Assembly: GCA_024509875.1 (NCBI GenBank)
Contig: JAMPIV010005033.1
Coordinates: 124,001-188,000, forward strand
Length of the DNA stretch: 64,000 bases
Direction of reading: 5' to 3'
DNA from: Oreohelix idahoensis
Taxonomy: Eukaryota > Mollusca > Gastropoda > Stylommatophora > Oreohelicidae
In this document: piece by piece, positions 12,099 to 22,716 of the stretch
Layout: each line of letters starts with the position of its first letter
Numbering within the stretch: position 1 is the stretch's first letter
Position numbers and translations under genes: made by a program
Notes under the pieces: model-generated
Seen by the model: only the letters and a program-made list of their open reading frames with translations
What the model was told of the DNA's origin: nothing
The model's database searches: none

Positions 12099-12395
12099 GT
12101 ATGTAAAATATTTCTGTCCCATGTAATTCCCCTGGGTCTCTGAAGAGACAAAGAAAGAATATGCCTACTGCACTCTTGAGCGTGTCGTACAAAGTGACTT
12201 GTGGGGTTGTGGGTGGGGCTGGCTACCTCATTATGTTAAACAAATTGTCACAGACTCCACTGCTGCAAGTGTATGTGAATGCTTGGTGCAGGCTTCTAAC
12301 AAGTGGTCCAGCTGTAATGGTGGCTGTATGCTCTGTTAGGAGCACAACAAGAAGATGAATGAAAATATTGACATTTGGAAGCTTTCAAGGGTGCA

Positions 12396-12903
12396 TTCTT
12401 CTTCTTTGATCCTTAGCCGCCGATTGTCAAAGCAGTCAGTGGCCATCATGCCTGGTGGCGTCTTGTAGGGTACAAACAAATTGATTCCACTTTGCTCGGA
12501 CGGTGGCCATCCTTTGTACAGTGCCCCAACTCTGGTTCATTCTTTGCATCTCAGCCTCACAGTACTCCGCAGGTTATTTTTGGTTAGCCTCTCTTTCGCT
12601 TTCTTTCAGGGGTCCATAGCATAGCTGTTCTTGTGATGGCATCGGGGTCTCTTTTGAGGACATGGCCAACCAAACTCCAGCGTCTGCCAGCTATGATGGT
12701 ATGCATGTCCTCTTGCTTCCTCCAAATAAGCAGATCTTGGTTGGTGATGTATTCGGCCAAAAGCTTCAGAGAATTTTTCTTAGGCAGATTGTGTGAAAAG
12801 AAGACAATTTTGACATTTCTTTCTCTGTTACTCTCCATCGTTCTGCACCATAGAGAAGAACGGAAAGCACACAGCTCTGAAATAATCTTAATTTTGTGCT
12901 TGT
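12396..12903 (-). mobile_element. RTE-A 3' fragment
   Basis: About 508 bases of the RTE-A 3' end on the minus strand, from the GAA tail and hairpin through EDMHTIIAGRRW to the region around SVLLYGAERWRVTEKEM. Coding is frame-broken. It lies inside segmental duplication unit A and is absent from unit B, so it arrived after the duplication. The right boundary is approximate and no clean target-site duplication was found. Confidence 0.8.
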
Positions 12904-13728
12904 GTACAGAATATAAAGGTGTGCATGGTATAGTGTTAAATTTTTGAGAGAAAAAAAAAAAAGAATGTTTTTGCAATTTGTTGGACATGTCAAGAAATGA
13001 TTTTGAACAATTTTACGTGATCATTTTCATAATTTATCTTGATTTATACTGGGAATTTGTTCACTGAAGTCTTAGTTAAGCCTAATTATATGTATTTACT
13101 TAACAACTAAGGTTTGTGACTTGTAGAAAACTAAGTTTTTTTTTTAATCAAGCACCATAGAATATTAAAACAAATGTCTCAATTGTAATTGTAGGAGAAA
13201 AGCAGGATTTAAGTTACTGGTTTTTTATTTTACTAGTCAAATAATGGAAGTTAGCAGGTTCCCATTAAAAAATGCAGGGGTGGGGGGGGAGGGGCGGGGG
13301 CAGCAGTTGCATGTCTAAAATATCATTAAAACTTTATAACTTGACAGCTGGCATGGTTGAGGTGCCTTACAACTTCCCCTCCCTACTGCCATTCAAGTTA
13401 GACTCTTTTCAGTCAAAGGTTTAGAGATTCTTACCACACACAAATCAATGAGTGGAAGGGAAAAAAAAATCTTCTTGTACAGTTATGAACTGAATCAGCT
13501 TCTACAGAAGAGAAGAATTATGTTAAAGAGGGTTTTGGTGGAACTACCTCATCTGTTATGGAGCATCTAGAGCTACAAGTAATACCTGACCATCTTTGAG
13601 GGAGAAGAAATTCCCACAAAACATTGTTATTGTTATAAAGAATTGACATCATTGCACTCTGGGCAAACCCATAGGTGCTCAGTCTCCATCAGTATATGTT
13701 GAATGTGAATGCTAACTGTTCCTGTAGC

Positions 13729-14283
13729 TCACTGGTTGTAAACACAACAGATGCATCTTCTCATACGTCCATCTCTACTAGCTTTACGTTTGATGCCAAA
13801 TTCCAACAGTCTTAACCTTGATGATTCATCTATTGCAGTGTCATTCTCCAACAGGCAATCATTAATTGCTCTCAGTATATCTCCCTTATCCATATCTAAT
13901 GTCCCCACTATGGGTGCTCTTGATGCTAGTCTGTCAGCTCTTTCATTACCACATACACTAGCATGACCAGGACAGTATATCCACACCAGCTCTTGTAGAC
14001 TGGAAGCTTCTATGAATGTTTTCCATTCACCATGCAACCAACCACTTTGAACCTTTTGAAGCATGGACTGAGAGTCAGACACAATGATAGACTTTGTTAA
14101 TGAAGTTTCAGTTATCCACCTTAAGGCTGCAGTAAAAACCTTGACCTCCATTCTCATGCTGGAAGTTGTTATCTTGTAAGCCCTGCTATGTTCAGACCAG
14201 TACCTAGCAAAGAAGCCCCAACAGGATTTCTCACCATAAATTACAGACACATTGGTATAGACAATGGCATCAAGAAAAAACAT
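13729..14283 (-). pseudogene. RNase H-like domain, orphan
   Basis: A 184-codon open minus-strand frame with RNase H fold motifs: a YTNVSV box where TDGS is usual (first Asp replaced by Asn), RMEVKVFTAALRW (Glu), IIVSDSQSML (Asp), then IYCPGHASVCGNERADRLAS (His and Asp). This lineage of RNase H is common in repeated invertebrate and fish sequences and probably belongs to a retroelement, but no RT lies beside it. The lost first acidic residue suggests it is inactive. The frame is unusually intact for its surroundings. Confidence 0.7.
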
Positions 14284-14284
14284 A

Positions 14285-15014
14285 AAGAAAGATATCTGAT
14301 CAAGTTAACCTATATGAAATTTACAGGAGTTCACAAATTACAGAGGAATAATGTTTACATCAAATACCAGCAGAAGGAAGGAAGGTTATCTGGTCAAGCT
14401 GCTTAAGATTTACAAGAGCACACAAATTACATAGGAACAATATTACTATCAGTGCCATGAAAAATATTAAACAGGATCATCTTTGAGAGATTAAAAGAGT
14501 CCATAGATAGACAGCTGAGAGATAAACAAACAGGTTTTAAGCAAAACAGATCCTGTACAGACCAGACTGCCACATTGAGAATAATAGTGGAACAAAGTCT
14601 GAAATGAAACTTGCCTCTTTACATAGGTTTTTGTGGACTATGAAGATGCACTTGACAGTGTGGACAGACAATCACTTCAGAAATTGGTGAGACATTATAG
14701 AGTCCCCCTGAAAATCATTAACTTAATAAAGAAAATATGAAGACACAATGTGCAGAACTCTTCATGGAGAAAGTTTTACAAAACTATTTGGGATAAGAGA
14801 TGAAGTGTGACAGGATGCCTACTGTCACCATTTCTCTTCATATTGGCTATAGATTGAATTATGAAAACATTGACCTCAACTAACAACTTTAGTTAGCAGA
14901 AATAGTATATAGTGACTAAACAACTTAATAATGTAGATTTATCAGATGGCCTGGCTCTCCAATCCCACAGCCATAATCAGATGCAAGACAATGAAAGTGC
15001 TTGGTGTGAGTTTA
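14285..15014 (+). mobile_element. RTE-C copy, RT part, heavily decayed
   Basis: Plus-strand sequence homologous to the RT at 4114-4775, with recognisable pieces in shifting frames (TGSSLRD-, RSCTDQTATLRI-, VRHYRVPLKIINLIKK- and SHNQMQDNESA-like). Many stops and small indels make it non-functional. The start contains a roughly 70-base segment present twice in diverged tandem form (14290-14360 and 14378-14450). It continues after the SINE at 15029-15342. Confidence 0.75.
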
Positions 15015-15028
15015 CAGCAAGTAGGTTT

Positions 15029-15342
15029 CTTCTTCTTCTTCTTCTTTTGTCCTAAAAAGGACGGTGGTTGCGTTGTGTCTGTTTACGCCTAAGCTGTGAT
15101 ATCTGCACCTTTCGGTCGACACATTCACATTGCACTGCACAGCTATTTTTAGGACCGGGTTTGCCTTCCCATTGCGAAATGGCACACTCGCTGAGAGCCA
15201 GAATGCACTTTGGGGCACTGTTTCCAGGACCATCACGTGGAGGTGGAGTGCAGTCTTGACCAGCTCTGGTTCGCTGGTCCTGACGCAGGCAGTCAAGCTA
15301 TGAGTCGCTGACTGCATTCACTATTGCTGCATCTTGAGGTCC
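15029..15342 (-). mobile_element. SINE-D copy 1, with TSD
   Basis: A 314-base short retroposon on the minus strand. Its 3' end on that strand is GTCCTTTTTAGGAC, a perfect small hairpin, followed by (GAA)n. It is flanked by a 14-base direct repeat, CAGCAAGTAGGTTT, at 15015-15028 and 15343-15356, and it splits an RTE-C copy. Homologous copies lie at 43109-43410 (full length) and 28243-28348 (partial). It encodes no protein. I cannot assign its 5' region to a tRNA, 5S or 7SL origin by eye. Confidence 0.93.
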
Positions 15343-15974
15343 CAGCAAGTAGGTTTGAATATACACAGGGAGAAAAGAAAGATAATGATAATAAATGCAG
15401 CAAATGATAACAGTATAGCACTTGAAGAAATTCCCCTTTAAGATCATACATAAACCTTGGCAGCAATGTAGACCACATGGGATGGACTGACAGTGATATC
15501 AAAATAAGAATACAAAAAGCTAGGGGATCTTTCATTGCATTGGGAAATATGTGGAGAGCAAAAAAAATCTTCAGTTCAATGTCAAGTCAGTACGGCATGA
15601 CTCTGAAACCTGGAGAAAACAAACAAAAAAGCTAGACTTTCATAAATGGGTGCTTGCATAGAATAGAATGATTGAAGTGGTATGACCAGATCACCTTACA
15701 GAACAGATGACAAGAACCAAACAACTACCAGTGGTACAAGAGATGAGAAGAAGACACTGGAGATGGACACAGCACACATTGAGAAAACCTGTTGATAGCA
15801 ATACCAAGCAGTCCTTGTTCCATAGTCCCCAGGGAGAGAGAGGTAGAGGGAGACCAATGAGCACATGGAGAAGAGAACTGGAGACAGACATGAGGAAGAC
15901 ATAGTAGGATGTGAGCTGAAGGCACAAGAAAGGAAGACTTAGCATACGTATGCTTCTTGGACAGCTGAAGTATG
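15343..15974 (+). mobile_element. RTE-C copy, C-terminal part
   Basis: This continues the RTE-C copy after the SINE. Frame 15707-15904 gives MTRTKQLPVVQEMRRRHWRW, then HTLRKPVDSNTKQ and RGRGRPMSTWRRELETD, the typical C-terminus. It ends in a short ATG-repeat tail next to the 46-bp tandem array. Frames are broken elsewhere. Confidence 0.75.
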
Positions 15975-16375
15975 ATGATGATGAATGTTACTATCAGTGT
16001 CAGGGAAAATCTTTACCTGGATCATGATGAATGTTACTATCAGTGTCAGGGAAAATCTTTAACTGGATCATGATTAATGTTACTATCAGTGTCTGGGAAA
16101 AATGTTACTATCAGTGTCAGGGAAAATCTTTAACTGGATCATGATGAATGGTACTATCAGTGTCAGGGAAAATCTTTAACTGGATCATGATGAATGTTAC
16201 TATCAGTGTCAGGGAACATCTTTAACTGGATCATGATGAATGTTACTATCAGTGTCAGGGAAAATCTTTAAATGGATCATGATGAATGTTACTATCAGTG
16301 TCAGGGAAAATCTTTAACTGGATCATGATGAATGTTACTATCAGTGTCAGGGAGAATCCTTAACCGGATCATGCT
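15975..16375 (+). repeat. 46-bp tandem array derived from RTE-C coding sequence
   Basis: About eight full units and one shortened unit of a 46-base repeat (core ACTATCAGTGTCAGGGAAAA, then TCTTTAACTGGATCATG). The last unit runs on into CTTGAGAGATTAAGAGTCCATAG, the next RTE-C coding words. The unit corresponds to the RT segment encoding a SVPGKVLNRII-like motif, seen once at 14450-14510. A minisatellite has therefore grown out of a retroelement's RT coding region. Confidence 0.9.
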
Positions 16376-16439
16376 TGAGAGATTAAGAGTCCATAGGGTT
16401 AGTCTAGAATTATCATTCCTCTTTTGTTTTTCTTTCCGT

Positions 16440-16920
16440 TATTTTTATTTCCTTCATCACTTAAAGATCTACCAAGTCATCACCTGTAATCTACTGAAAA
16501 ATTATGATTGACCAGTTGCAAACTCCTGAACTACATTAAAAGGAAGAATTTCTAAATTATTATTAATAACTTAATTCTTTTCTGCCATTATTGCTGAAGT
16601 ACAGGTGTATAAATGAACTAACACTGTTAGCATTGCTCCTGTCTAAGAGTTAAAATCTTGTCTGTGATTTACTCATATCTCTAGGCAGTGAGAATGAGTC
16701 AAGAGTGTTCTGTCATTTTTATTCTCATTTTCTTTTTTAACTTGAAAAGTTATTTTACAGTTAGGGTTTGTTAACTGCTAGTGTGATAGGTATTAAACAG
16801 ATGTGGACCCAAGGGAGAGATAGGAATTGTGGGTCACAGACAAATTGGAAACAAGGGTGGGGAAAAGGGCAGAAATGGAAAGTGACAAATTGTTTATTTA
16901 AAAAAAAAAAAAAAAAGCAA
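16440..16920 (+). repeat. Segmental duplication unit B, left part
   Basis: Aligns to 11640-11880 of unit A (AAAGATCTACCAAGTCATCACCTG, AAACAGATGTGG and TGTGGGTCACAGA in the same order). Homology breaks off at about 16920 after an A-run and resumes at about 25790, so roughly 8.9 kb of nested elements was inserted in unit B after the duplication. Confidence 0.8.
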
Positions 16921-16954
16921 ATCTCTATAACAAGGGTCCTCGACCTTTATGGCA

Positions 16955-17107
16955 CCAAGTTGGGACTGTTCTGCTTGAGTCTTCAGTGGCTGGGTTTTGA
17001 GGCCTTGCCATATCCTCTGGTTGTTGACCATATCTGTTCTTGTCACTTTACCATCTCCCTCAGATATCTCATTTCTAAGATTTGAATCTGGCTTTTTTGT
17101 GGATTGT
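16955..17107 (-). mobile_element. RTE-B fragment, left part
   Basis: Minus-strand match to the RTE-B region around THKSQIQTS and RYLRKVVEVTRRDM (compare 40444-40620). It is interrupted by the RTE-A insertion at 17115 and resumes at 19148 with matching element order. The frame is decayed. Confidence 0.8.
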
Positions 17108-18350
17108 AGTCATTTCAACAATATACAAGGAAAGCAGCAAATCATGCTTGGGATTCCAGGAAAGGAAGAAGCAAGACTGGATAACACCAGAAACATTAAA
17201 CACCATAATGATGAGAAAAGAGGTGAGGGGAGAGAGGGCAGAGGCGGGGTCCCCCGGGTTGGGACAACTGTATAGCGAGCGGTGCAGTCGGCTGGACAGG
17301 GAGGTTGAACGCCAAACCCGAGCCAACAAAAAGAATTTCCTAGACGATCTTGCAAGACAGGCAGAGGGGGCAGCGCTGAGAGATGAACAAAGCACAGTAT
17401 ACAAAATAACTAAATTCATCAGCGGAGGACGGGGTGCAAACAATGTTACATTAGTAAGAGATAAGCAAGGTAATCTCATCGCGACAGCGGGGGGACGGGA
17501 GGCGGGATGGGCAGAGCACTTCGGGGAGGCTCTGGGCAGGGAGCCACCGGAGACACAATTGAATGTTCCTGAAGCTGAAAACGATCTAGATGTAAATACA
17601 GACATTCCGCGGTGGGAGGAGATCGTCATGGCAATCAGAGGGTTTAGGAATGGCAAAGCTCCAGGCCATGATTACTTAAATGCAGAGCTATTTGAGATGG
17701 ACCCTGAGCTGGCGGCGGAACTATTAAAACCACTGTTTGCACAAGTCTGGAAAACGGGGACAACACCGTCAGAGTGGAACGAAGGAATTATTGTCAAATT
17801 GCCCAAGAGGGGAGATCTTGCGAACTGCAATAATTGGAGAGGAATCGCTCTTCTCTCGGTTCCCAGCGGAATGCTGGGCGGGATGGTTGTGCAGAGAGTT
17901 TCAAGGGCAGTGGACCACAAACTGAGGAAAGAACAAGCAGGATTTAGAAAGAACAGAAGATGTGTAGATCATATATTCACTCTCGGAAACATTATAGAGC
18001 AGTGCTCAGAATGGCAAAGACAGCTTTACATTAATTTCGTTGGTTTTGGGGGGGCTTTTGACATCATGCATAGGGACAGTTTATGGAGAATACTGAGGGC
18101 TTATGGAATTCCAAGCTGCATAGTGTTAATCATAGAGAGCCTCTGTGCCAACTTTACGTGTGGTGTTGGGCAGAGCAACCTGATTTTTGGGGTGGGGACG
18201 GGAGTGCGACAGGGATGCCCCTTGTCAACCGCTCTATTTTTGGCGGTCATGGACTGGGTGGTGCGGCGGAGGGCGGTCCGGGAGGGGTGGGATGGACTGC
18301 GTTTTCTACATTGGAAGATCTGGAATATGCAGATGACATTGCACTGCTAG
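17082..18350 (+). pseudogene. RTE-A RT of the hypermutated copy
   Basis: A 422-codon open frame whose first 11 codons are flanking sequence. RT motifs are present but altered: FRNGKAPGHDYLNAELFEMD, NNWRGIALLSVPSGMLGGM, EQAGFRKNRRCVDHI, FVGFGGAFDIMHRDSLW and GVRQGCPLS. The first catalytic Asp of FVDFEKAFD has become Gly, so the enzyme would be dead. Many Lys, Glu and Arg codons have become Gly or Arg. The frame survives because A-to-G changes remove stops more easily than they create them. A small deletion near 18270 shifts the YADD half to 18083-18577. Confidence 0.9.
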
Positions 18351-19147
18351 CACATTCACATCAACACATCCAGGAAAAAACGGATAGACTTAATAAGTTT
18401 AGCCAGCAGGTGGGCTTGAACATCAATTTAAAGAAGTCTGAGGTCATGACGCTCAATGTGAGCAACCCTGAACCCATATCAGTAAGGAATCAGCAACTGG
18501 TACAGACAGATACCTTCACATACCTAGGAAGCATAGTAACACCGGACGGTGGGGTGGGCAAAGACATCGGCATCTGAGTGAATAAGGCAGGAGCAGCCTT
18601 CTTTAGCCTAAACAACATCTGGAAGTCCTCCCAATACAGCAAAAGCACAAAATTAAGATTATATCAGAGCTGTGTGCTTTCTGTGCTTCTCTGTGGTGCG
18701 GGGTGCTGGAGAGTTGCAGAGAGGGAAATGTCGAAATTGTCCTCTTTTCACACAACATGCCTAAGAAAAATTCACAGAGTCTTTTGGCCGGGTGCCATCA
18801 CTAGCCGGGATCTGCTTACTCGTAGCAAGCAAGAGGACATGCACACCATCATAGCTGGCAGACGCTGGAGCTGGGTTGGCCATGTCCTCAGAAGAGACCC
18901 CGATGTCATCACAGGAGCAGCTATGCTTTGAACCCCTGAAGGAAAACGAAAGAGAGGCTGACCAAAAACAACCTGGCGGGGGACTGTGGAGGCTGAGATG
19001 CAAAGACTGAACCAGAGTTGGGGCACTGTATGAAGGATGGCCACCGATTGAGCAAGGTGGAATCAATTTGTTGTTGCCCTACAAGACGCCACTAGGCGTG
19101 ATGGCCACTGACTGCTTTGACGGTTGGCGGCTAAGGATCAAAGAAGA
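17115..19147 (+). mobile_element. RTE-A copy with A-to-G hypermutation
   Basis: A 5'-truncated RTE-A insertion in an RTE-B remnant, flanked by the direct repeat AGTCATT (17108-17114 and 19148-19154), with a GAA-type 3' tail. Against the sister copies at 23236-25285 and 9841-11601 it has dense sense-strand A-to-G changes: in three blocks aligned by hand (250 bases) 54 of 59 differences are A-to-G. Changes cluster at 17210-17620, 17700-17930 and 18230-18300 and are sparse at 18360-18520. See findings for the mechanism. Confidence 0.93.
18303..18931 (+). pseudogene. RTE-A YADD half and C-terminus of the hypermutated copy
   Basis: EDLEYADDIALLAHSHQH and QQVGLNINLKKSEVMTLNV are read in one frame to a stop at 18577, where an Arg codon has become TGA. 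The C-terminal part follows in frame 18578-18931 (SLNNIWKSSQYSKSTKLRL, EDMHTIIAGRRWSWVGHVL). A-to-G changes are again visible near 18540-18600 and 18695-18725. Confidence 0.88.
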
Positions 19148-19215
19148 AGTCATTGCCCATGACTTTCATCCATATGTCAAGACTGGAATATAGGTGGGTC
19201 ATTATACAGCTATCT
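19148..19215 (-). mobile_element. RTE-B fragment, right part
   Basis: Continues the RTE-B remnant from 17107 (GTCATTGCCCATGACT, then CATATGTCAAGACTGG, compare 40609-40650). Its first 7 bases are the duplicated target site of the RTE-A insertion. Confidence 0.8.
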
Positions 19216-19257
19216 TCTTTCTTGCTTGCTAACTTTTGTTGAAAAATTTTTGGTTTT

Positions 19258-19454
19258 CATCACACATGTAAGATTCTCCTTCTGCATTTGTCACCTTGTT
19301 ATCACTTTGACAAAATTATGCTCCACTGACATCATATTTGTAATGTGTCTCACTATTATGCTGCATTATGGGTTTCTTTGGATAATCAGTTCTAGAAAAC
19401 CTACTAAGACTATTACACTTGTTAGGCAGTTCTTCTTTATGCTGCATTACATGT
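19258..19454 (-). pseudogene. Inverted partial copy of the zinc-finger exon
   Basis: The minus strand matches the plus strand at about 52268-52468 with only about a dozen mismatches over 197 bases: the linker before the finger array ([40 protein letters not shown]). A TAA follows YDVSGA, where the exon continues with D. It has no finger array and no splice context, so it is a duplicated fragment of the zinc-finger gene or of a close paralogue in opposite orientation. Confidence 0.85.
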
Positions 19455-20990
19455 TGTAAAAGGTGGGTTTGTACGGAGATGTAAAAGGTTGTTCAGTGTA
19501 AATGCCCAGATGTAATGTACTGTTTTGATGTGTTATGAATGTTAGTACATTGAGCATGTTGTGTTGTCCTGGACAGTACCAAGTTGTAGCGAGAATCTAG
19601 GTCACTAGCGTGAGGTGCCGCCAGGGTATAGTAGACACATACATAATGTCAGTATTCCTGTAGATTCAGACATGTAGTACTTGTATAACAATGTGGTTGA
19701 TTGTGTAAGTGAGTAATTAACAGTGCTGATAACACGAAGGCCGTATAGGCTCTTGGACGTCTTCACATTAACTCACACAACCACTAGTAGAAGTCAGTGA
19801 AGTAGGGAATGCTGCTGACGTTTACAATATTTATTCATGACATACGATAATAGGATGATGATGGACGAAACAGTCAATAGTATACAATCGGGTACATAAT
19901 ATGTGTAGTTACAAAGGTCAGCTTCAGGCATCACAGATCCCAGACGTGTAACAATGTCTTGACCAATGTTTACAGTTTATGCAATAGCTCTAATCCCTGA
20001 CTGAGCCCCGCCAGGTAAGCCCTAGCAAATATCTTGCTTAGTACGGGCGATATCAGTTATTTAAACAAAGTCAATGCCATTGTCCTTCAATTAGCAAAAG
20101 ACTTCAGACTGGCCTCACATGCCAGATACTTCATTATGGTGAAGAATATTGGCCGTAAACACAGGCCTCGATAATCAGGTCACTCTCAGTTTACACAAGC
20201 TTCTGAGATAAATATATTTTCTGCCAAACCATATTCCGCCTGCATTGCGGATCCATAAAGATGATTCCTAGGCTTATGTATGTAACGGGTCAACTTAGAC
20301 CTAGTCTTTCAAATATGAAGCCATACTGGAGTACAGTATAATAACTCCTTGTGAGCTTTGCTCACTATGTCGCCATCAGTGATAAATGTACCTGTAAGAT
20401 CTAAACGAGACGAAAAGATCGAATAATGTTTCAGTTACCTTCTCAAAGAATCCTTACACTCTAAGGTAACACAACACAGCCAATACTGGCATAAAGAAAC
20501 ACTCAGGGATGGAAGAATGACAAAACAGTCATTCCCAGAATTTCCAATCCCTATCGAAAACTTGGCAGAGAGGAATCTACGGATCGGTGCATCCGTTCTA
20601 AGCCTCAGGTACACTCTCTCTGAATCAGTCTCCCGGCTTTCACCGCCAAGATCCGCGCATGCCCAAAGAGCATGGACCAGATCAAGGCAAACCCAGACCA
20701 GGCGTTTCCGACAAACGGGAGATAAAGATACTCCGTAAATGATCCTATAAATAGACTTAAGACATGTCAACTATAAGACATTGCCTGAGACAGGACAACA
20801 TAAGACAGGAGAAGATAATCACCAGTCAAAGCTGTCACAGAAAGATAATAAACATTTATCTCTCTTTGACCACATTAAACCAAACATACATTAGGTTGGC
20901 GTTTTTTTCACCGTCCAAAATGACGGCAACACATGTGCCTTTAGATAACCAAAAAAAAAATCTGAACAAATCTCCCAGCTGCTGCTCTTC
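19455..20990. other. No gene recognised
   Basis: About 1.5 kb without supported coding sequence. Open frames of 73-111 codons around 20435-20770 overlap on opposite strands and have no motif. The block has more CpG than its surroundings and could be part of an old LTR element, but I found no terminal repeats. Confidence 0.4.
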
Positions 20991-20994
20991 AGGT

Positions 20995-21425
20995 AGCTAA
21001 TTCTTCTTTGATGTCTCACTTCCAGTCTATAACAGCTTTGAGGTAATTAAACTGGTTGACCTGCTCCAGGATCTGTTCTCCTAGCTTAATCTGATGCCTT
21101 CTTTCCTCTTGTGATGTCACCATGGTTTTTGTTTTGAAGCTGCTGATGACCATCCATCTCATCTCCAGCTCTTCCTTCCAGACTTGCAGGTTAGGTTGAA
21201 GATGTGCCTCTGATTTAGCAATCAGGGCAACATTGTCGACTAATGCTAGCTCTGAAATACAGACTCATTTTGTCTTCCAGTGCCCCACTGAATACTTGTT
21301 GGTCCTGTCCTTACATGTTTTGATGACATGGTCCATGAGGAGTTTGAAAAGATGAGGTGACAGGATATCACCTTGTCTTACACCAGTGGTGGTCCTGAAC
21401 TCTTCTGACTTATAGTTTACCACCC
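20995..21425 (-). mobile_element. RTE-B internal fragment
   Basis: Minus-strand match to the central RT of RTE-B (29493-31294): the EEFRTTTGVRQGDILSPHLF-like box, a degraded LAFADD box around 21230-21255 and the VMVTSQEERRHQIKLGEQ-like region. Both ends are internal to the element and no tail is present, so it is a relic rather than a complete insertion. Confidence 0.8.
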
Positions 21426-21429
21426 TCAC

Positions 21430-22715
21430 TCATTAAAAAAAGGTATATTTTAGAAAAACTATAATGTAGAGTATATAAAAGGCTGAGTAACACATTTAAC
21501 AATACAGGTTGGTAACCCAGTGTTGCGGACAATGATTAAGTGAGATAGAGTATATCCACTAATGTCACAGGGTTCTTTACTACACTTTAATGTTGAGAAG
21601 GTGGTGTGAATCTTCCCCTGTTGTATTAGTGAGTGGTCTGTAGTGCTTCTTGTTGTTTGGTGATGGCTTCTCTTGACTTGATGGTGTGTTAGGAGGTGTT
21701 CTGTGAAACTAGGCAATGCCTGCGATATTACAGACTGCACAACACATCTGGAACACTGCACTTAGATAGGATGTTCTTGGATGCCTGACATAGACGATTT
21801 CTACAATTTATTCATGTAACACTTCATCATACGACACATTCCAAAACAGTTTACAAGATATACGTCAATGTTAGCCAATATAAACGTACGGCACTTCAGA
21901 AATCCTACCTGTGATTTCTAGGAAAATATGTAATGAATTTTGTGTAGATAGCACATGTAAGACTGTCATCTACTTGTAAATAACGGCTTGGCTACATGAG
22001 CCACTTTTCATGGGTGAATACACTCTCGTAGTTAATAGGTCTGTCATCAGACATGTCCCATACAATAAGAACCTGTGGTTTCAATGAAGATAATGTACTT
22101 CATTTATATTTAACTGTTCTATAAAGCACATACATTCTGCAATCAGCCATCAGTGGGTGAATTACACAGCTCCTACCTTGAGCTTACATGTATTTATCAA
22201 ACTCCAATAGAATTCTCACGTTGAGATATACATAATCAATAATTATTCCACATACATGAATAGAATAGCATGGGCCACACACATACACACACCTCCAGAG
22301 GGCAATATGCATCTAGCTCACTCAAAAGCGAAAATCACACTGACTGTCCCTTTGTTCTACCAACGTCATTAAAAAAATACACGATCATTGTGAACAGTTT
22401 TTAATGCACGGATTCATGAGCCGTCATGTCATGACTATTTATGAACACTACTATAAGTTTCCCAAAATATCACTCGAAGTAGCCCAAAAATTGTCCCACT
22501 TAAATTATGTAGTAGAATTTATTTATCAGAAAAATATTTTTTTGAAACTTCAAACATAAACTTTGTTAAATACTTGCACACGTACATTCAATGTTCTAAT
22601 CACCGTCATCAGCTTGGCGTCAGACATCTGTTGATGGATCAGAACAGGATTTTCAGATCATGAATAGGCAGTAAGACAGATGGCCTTACTGTAGATTTTA
22701 CCCAGTGTCATCTGT
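21430..22715. other. No gene recognised
   Basis: About 1.3 kb with no supported gene. A 100-codon minus-strand frame at 21459-21761 has no motif. Possibly old repeat sequence. Confidence 0.4.
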
Positions 22716-22716
22716 C

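Larger units (their letters stand above)
11640..13450 (+). repeat. Segmental duplication unit A (contains exon a)
   Basis: This block aligns, with indels, to 16440-16920 plus 25790-26405. Shared words include AAAGATCTACCAA, TTAAACAGATGTGG, TGTGGGTCACAGA and TTTATGGCTA, and, downstream of the exon, GAATATTAAAACAA and GGTGAAAAGCAGGA-like text. Unit A has itself received an RTE-A fragment at 12396-12903. It carries one 69-nt exon of the zinc-finger gene model, so the duplication copied an exon with its flanking intron. Confidence 0.85.

Noticed and set aside
12161..12358. 65-codon frame after exon a
   Set aside because: It lies in intron sequence after a good donor site and has no motif. The initial Met is not supported.
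15012..15317. 101-codon minus-strand frame with a Glu-rich end
   Set aside because: It lies wholly in SINE-D, ends in its (GAA)n tail, and is not conserved as a frame in the copies at 28243 and 43109.
19490..22300. Two large LTRs flanking the RTE-B fragment at 20995-21425
   Set aside because: I compared the blocks on either side and found no convincing direct repeat or TG..CA ends with a target duplication.
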